Shown here piece by piece: positions 61,711-64,000 of a DNA stretch of 64,000 bases. Positions within the stretch are counted from its first letter, which is position 1; every line of letters starts with the position of its first letter. The position numbers and the translations under genes were made by a program. Origin of the DNA: JARFQH01 sp963825595. Lineage in GTDB: Bacteria > Desulfobacterota > Desulfobacteria > Desulfobacterales > SG8-13. The DNA lies in NCBI GenBank assembly GCA_963825595.1, contig CAWGUE010000026.1, forward strand, positions 38,234 through 102,233, in the 5' to 3' direction. Under the pieces are notes generated by a model. The model saw only the letters and a list, made by a program, of their open reading frames with translations. It made no database searches and was not told the origin of the DNA.

Positions 61711-62197
61711 CGCCGCGGCCGTGGTGACCCTCGCGCCGGTATTACTCTACACTTTTTCCCTTCGCGGGCCGGCGCTGTTTGCCTGGCAGGGACCGTGGCG
61801 GTCCGTCCAGATTGCCCTGGCGGTCTCGGCCTTGTTCCTTTTTGTCGCCGGCAGTCGGCGCTACGATCTTTTCCAGTTCCTGGGGCTTCGACAAGTAAAT
61901 GACGAAAAGGCCTGCAGCGTGTTGACAGACGATTGCTCCCTCGATACTTCCGGTATTTTGAGCGTGGTCCGCCACCCCTGGTACACGGGAGGCATTCTCA
62001 TTATATGGGCTCGTCCCCTGGATACGGCCACCATCTTGACCAACCTGGTCATCACAGGGTATTTCCTGGTGGGAGCAGGTCTCGAAGAGCGCAAGTTGAA
62101 CACCCAGTTCGGGCAGGAGTATACCGATTACCAAAAACGAGTTTCGATGTTTATACCGATCAAGTGGATGATCCGCCAAATGCGAAAAGAGGCCTGA
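61574..62197 (+). CDS. NnrU/isoprenylcysteine-methyltransferase-like membrane protein
   Basis: This is a 207-residue polytopic membrane protein. Helices include VLTMLWIAWCALHSVLV and AAVVTLAPVLLYTFSL. The C-terminal region carries VVRHPWYTGGILIIWARPL and GLEERKLNTQFGQEYTDYQKRV, which match the SAM-binding HPxYxG...LExxxLxxxFGxxYxxY signature of the isoprenylcysteine carboxyl methyltransferase fold. The sulfur-methylating enzyme MddA and NnrU belong here. The substrate is unknown. The start is the ATG at 61574. An ATG at 61565 is an alternative. Confidence 0.85.
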   Translation: MTQYIVLTMLWIAWCALHSVLVSLSVTEPLVKRFPYASRYYRIVYNAAAVVTLAPVLLYTFSLRGPALFAWQGPWRSVQIALAVSALFLFVAGSRRYDLFQFLGLRQVNDEKACSVLTDDCSLDTSGILSVVRHPWYTGGILIIWARPLDTATILTNLVITGYFLVGAGLEERKLNTQFGQEYTDYQKRVSMFIPIKWMIRQMRKEA

Positions 62198-62323
62198 AAA
62201 ATTCAGGTTGTCACATCGATGCTCGCGCATTGATTAAATAAGATTAAACAAGCCTCGGCAGTTGAGCTGATGCGTGCGCTCATGCAACGTTAAACAAAGT
62301 GGTCAATAGAGGGGGAATATTTG

Positions 62324-63187
62324 ATGGATAAACCCAAAATCGATAATGCATGGATTACGGCTGCCATCGAGGACGTTGTGGCAACATCGAAGGAAAATAC
62401 CTTAAATCTGCCGACCGGCGAGAAGGCCTTCGATGCCCCGCGGGTCGGCTTTGCCAACGGCGCCGACCCGCTCTTTGAACAATATGTAACCCATATCGGC
62501 GATTTTTATCTCACTCCGATCGAAATCTTTAAAAAAGCATTCCCGCAAGAGACCGATGTTGACCCCGCGGAGTTGACCGTTATCAGCTGGGTGCTCCCTT
62601 CCACAACCCGAACGCGCAAAGAGCAAGCCGCGGCAGTCAAGCGGCCGTGCGAGCGCTGGATAATGGTTCGACATTACGGCGAATTGTTCAACGAATCACT
62701 GCGCCGTTTCCTGGTCGCCCGGTTATCAGATGCAGGAATTCAGGCGGTAGCCCCTATGCTCGAAGATTTCTGGAGCCACATCGACACGGGACCGTATGCG
62801 CCGTGCTCCAACTGGTCGGAACGGCATGCGGCCTATGCCGCGGGCCTCGGGACCTTCGGGCTCTGCGACGGGCTCATCACCCCGGTGGGAAAAGCCATGC
62901 GCACAGGATCGGTCGTGGCCCGCATAGCGATACCTCCGAGTGCGCGTCCGTACACCGACCACCACGCCTACTGCCTTTTTTATTCCCACGGCACCTGCGG
63001 CAAATGCATCCCGCGCTGCCCGGTAAAGGCCATCAGCGAATCCGGCCACGACAAGCAAACGTGCATGCGCTACACCATGTATAAAATGAAGGAATATTCG
63101 CGCGACACTTACGATATCGCTGTTTCCGCTTGCGGACTTTGCCAGACGGGGATTCCATGCACGGCACACATTCCCTCATCCCGATGA
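62324..63187 (+). CDS. Epoxyqueuosine-reductase-like iron-sulfur protein
   Basis: This 287-residue protein resembles the ferredoxin-like domain of QueG. AAYAAGLGTFGLCDGLITP is the cobalamin-domain signature of this family. The [4Fe-4S] ligands are GTCGKCIPRCPVKAI and GLCQTGIPC. QueG reduces epoxyqueuosine in tRNA. Shorter homologues like this one are common in anaerobes and may act on other substrates. GGGGG precedes the ATG at 62324; a TTG three bases earlier gives the same frame. It starts 126 bases after the methyltransferase-like gene. Confidence 0.85.
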   Translation: MDKPKIDNAWITAAIEDVVATSKENTLNLPTGEKAFDAPRVGFANGADPLFEQYVTHIGDFYLTPIEIFKKAFPQETDVDPAELTVISWVLPSTTRTRKEQAAAVKRPCERWIMVRHYGELFNESLRRFLVARLSDAGIQAVAPMLEDFWSHIDTGPYAPCSNWSERHAAYAAGLGTFGLCDGLITPVGKAMRTGSVVARIAIPPSARPYTDHHAYCLFYSHGTCGKCIPRCPVKAISESGHDKQTCMRYTMYKMKEYSRDTYDIAVSACGLCQTGIPCTAHIPSSR

Positions 63188-63253
63188 GGGATGAGAAGAT
63201 AATCCCTCGTCAGAGTGACACCGACAAACCCCAACCTCAGGAGTTGACAAAAA

Positions 63254-63806
63254 ATGAGCCTAACCACGGACAAACGTAAAAACCTGGATGCGATCATCCA
63301 GGAAAGAGGCTACACCGACTACAAGTGGGTCGATCCCCAAAAATTCGTCGTTTCACAGTGGGTGCGCATGAAATGCAAATTCGGATGCGGCGAATACGGC
63401 CGGGGTGGTGCCTGTCCACCCCAAACCCCGTCGGTGTCCGAGTGCAGTCAATTCTTCAACGAATACAGCGATGCGGTGATCCTGCACTTTGAAGGTATCA
63501 TGGACAAACCCGAAGATCGCCATAACTGGTCGCGCAAAATCAACGCCAAACTGGTCAAACTGGAACGGGAAGTCTTTCTGTGCCGGCTACGAACGGGCGT
63601 TTCTCCTGTTCATGGACTCGTGCTGCTTTTGCAAGGAATGCAGCGGCGACCGGGAGACGTGCAACGAACCGAAAATGGCCCGCCCCGCCCCGGAAGCCAT
63701 GGCCGTGGACGTCTACTCGACCGTCCGCCGTTTCGGTTTTTCCATCAACGTGCGCACCGAATACGACCAGAAGATGGACCGCTTTGCGTTCCTGATGGTA
63801 CACTAA
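63254..63806 (+). CDS. DUF2284 metal-binding protein (frameshifted)
   Basis: It has about 183 residues after joining frames. The N-terminal Cys-rich segment KCKFGCGEYGRGGACPP belongs to DUF2284, a predicted iron-sulfur or zinc-binding family. Near 63575-63582 the frame breaks (upstream KLVKLEREVFL, downstream AGYERAFLLFMDSCCFCKEC). The rest, including GDRETCNEPKMARPAPEAMA and FGFSINVRTEYDQKMDRFAF, continues to 63806. AGGAG lies nine bases before the ATG. It is 66 bases downstream of the QueG-like gene, so the two are probably one unit. The break may be a sequence error. Confidence 0.8.
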
Positions 63807-64000
63807 CCCTGATTTTACCTAAAAAGAACGATTCAAATCTCGAGAAAAGGGGGAACTGTTTTACTTCTTTTAAAAATATGAAACGCTCCGATTGGATTGT
63901 CCGGGTTGTTAGGATTTGACTCTTGTTTAAAGGAAGCGCTAACGTATCCAACACGAATCAAGATCGATCAGCGGTATCCCTGTACGGCGCAGTTCCATCG
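63807..64000. other. Right edge of the window
   Basis: No gene can be supported in these 194 bases. On the minus strand a frame is open from the window edge to a TAG near 63940 (ending LIDLDSCWIR), which could be the last part of a gene lying to the right. Confidence 0.3.

Noticed and set aside
62214..62300. Possible integron attC-like site (GTTAAAC and paired arms near 62290)
   Set aside because: GTTAAAC fits one core site, but the opposing core and the expected arm complementarity are absent. No integrase is in the window.

Overview
The window looks like a chromosomal stretch of a free-living, anaerobic Desulfobacterota (former Deltaproteobacteria) bacterium, probably a Desulfobacterales relative. 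This is inferred from gene content: an OFA-family transporter next to a sigma-54 two-component pair, ExeA/GspB-type proteins, a DUF2889 protein, a PurF-like protein without its N-terminal cysteine, DUF2284 and QueG-like iron-sulfur proteins, and YdbH/YdbL envelope proteins. I see no rRNA, tRNA, CRISPR array, prophage or intact transposase. Most genes sit in short operons, many with 4-base ATGA or GTGA overlaps.

Layout. 1-4.7 kb (minus): a BMP-type nucleoside/purine ABC importer operon with a xanthine/guanine phosphoribosyltransferase inserted before the ATPase gene, which is frameshifted and runs off the left edge. 4.9-6.3 kb: a VUT-family transporter and an atypical crotonase. 6.8-8.5 kb: a lone receiver protein, a Gly/Tyr/His-rich secreted protein and a glycine-zipper lipoprotein. 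8.8-14.5 kb: a Cache-PAS histidine kinase, a sigma-54 activator (frameshifted before its Fis helix) and an OFA transporter with a -24/-12 promoter, plausibly one signalling circuit. 14.5-18.7 kb (minus): cupin, Hsp33, TPR lipoprotein, PBP1B. 19-30.5 kb: nuclease-like, redox, Hsp20, HD, PIN, nucleotidyltransferase-like, ferritin-like, methyltransferase, OsmC and DHFR-like genes separated by intergenic regions rich in repeats. 30.6-35.1 kb (minus): lipoprotein, GspB, ExeA-like ATPase, hypothetical. 35-39 kb: an SDR and an amino-acid ABC receptor plus permease without an ATPase. 39.6-46.7 kb: YdbH-like (frameshifted), YdbL-like lipoprotein, small membrane protein, a second ExeA-like ATPase with SPOR domain, and a PfkB kinase. 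46.9-49.8 kb (minus): SurE, glycosyltransferase, small protein, membrane protein. 50.4-55.1 kb: Lnt, RF2 with the classical programmed frameshift, HD protein, lipoprotein, DUF2889. 55.4-63.8 kb: CarB, PurF-like protein, alcohol dehydrogenase, methyltransferase-like membrane protein, QueG-like protein and a frameshifted DUF2284 protein.

The most unusual signals are non-coding. One family of about 150-200 bp inverted-repeat elements has three full copies and one solo end, with internal hairpins that differ between copies. Three further AT-richer or palindromic elements each have their own terminal inverted repeats. A short motif near ATATTCATGAAATATGCGGG occurs four times. Among proteins, the PurF-like protein, the crotonase and the DnaQ-GIY fusion each keep their fold but lack residues needed for the textbook reaction. 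Four otherwise good genes carry single frameshifts, which may be sequence errors or real lesions.
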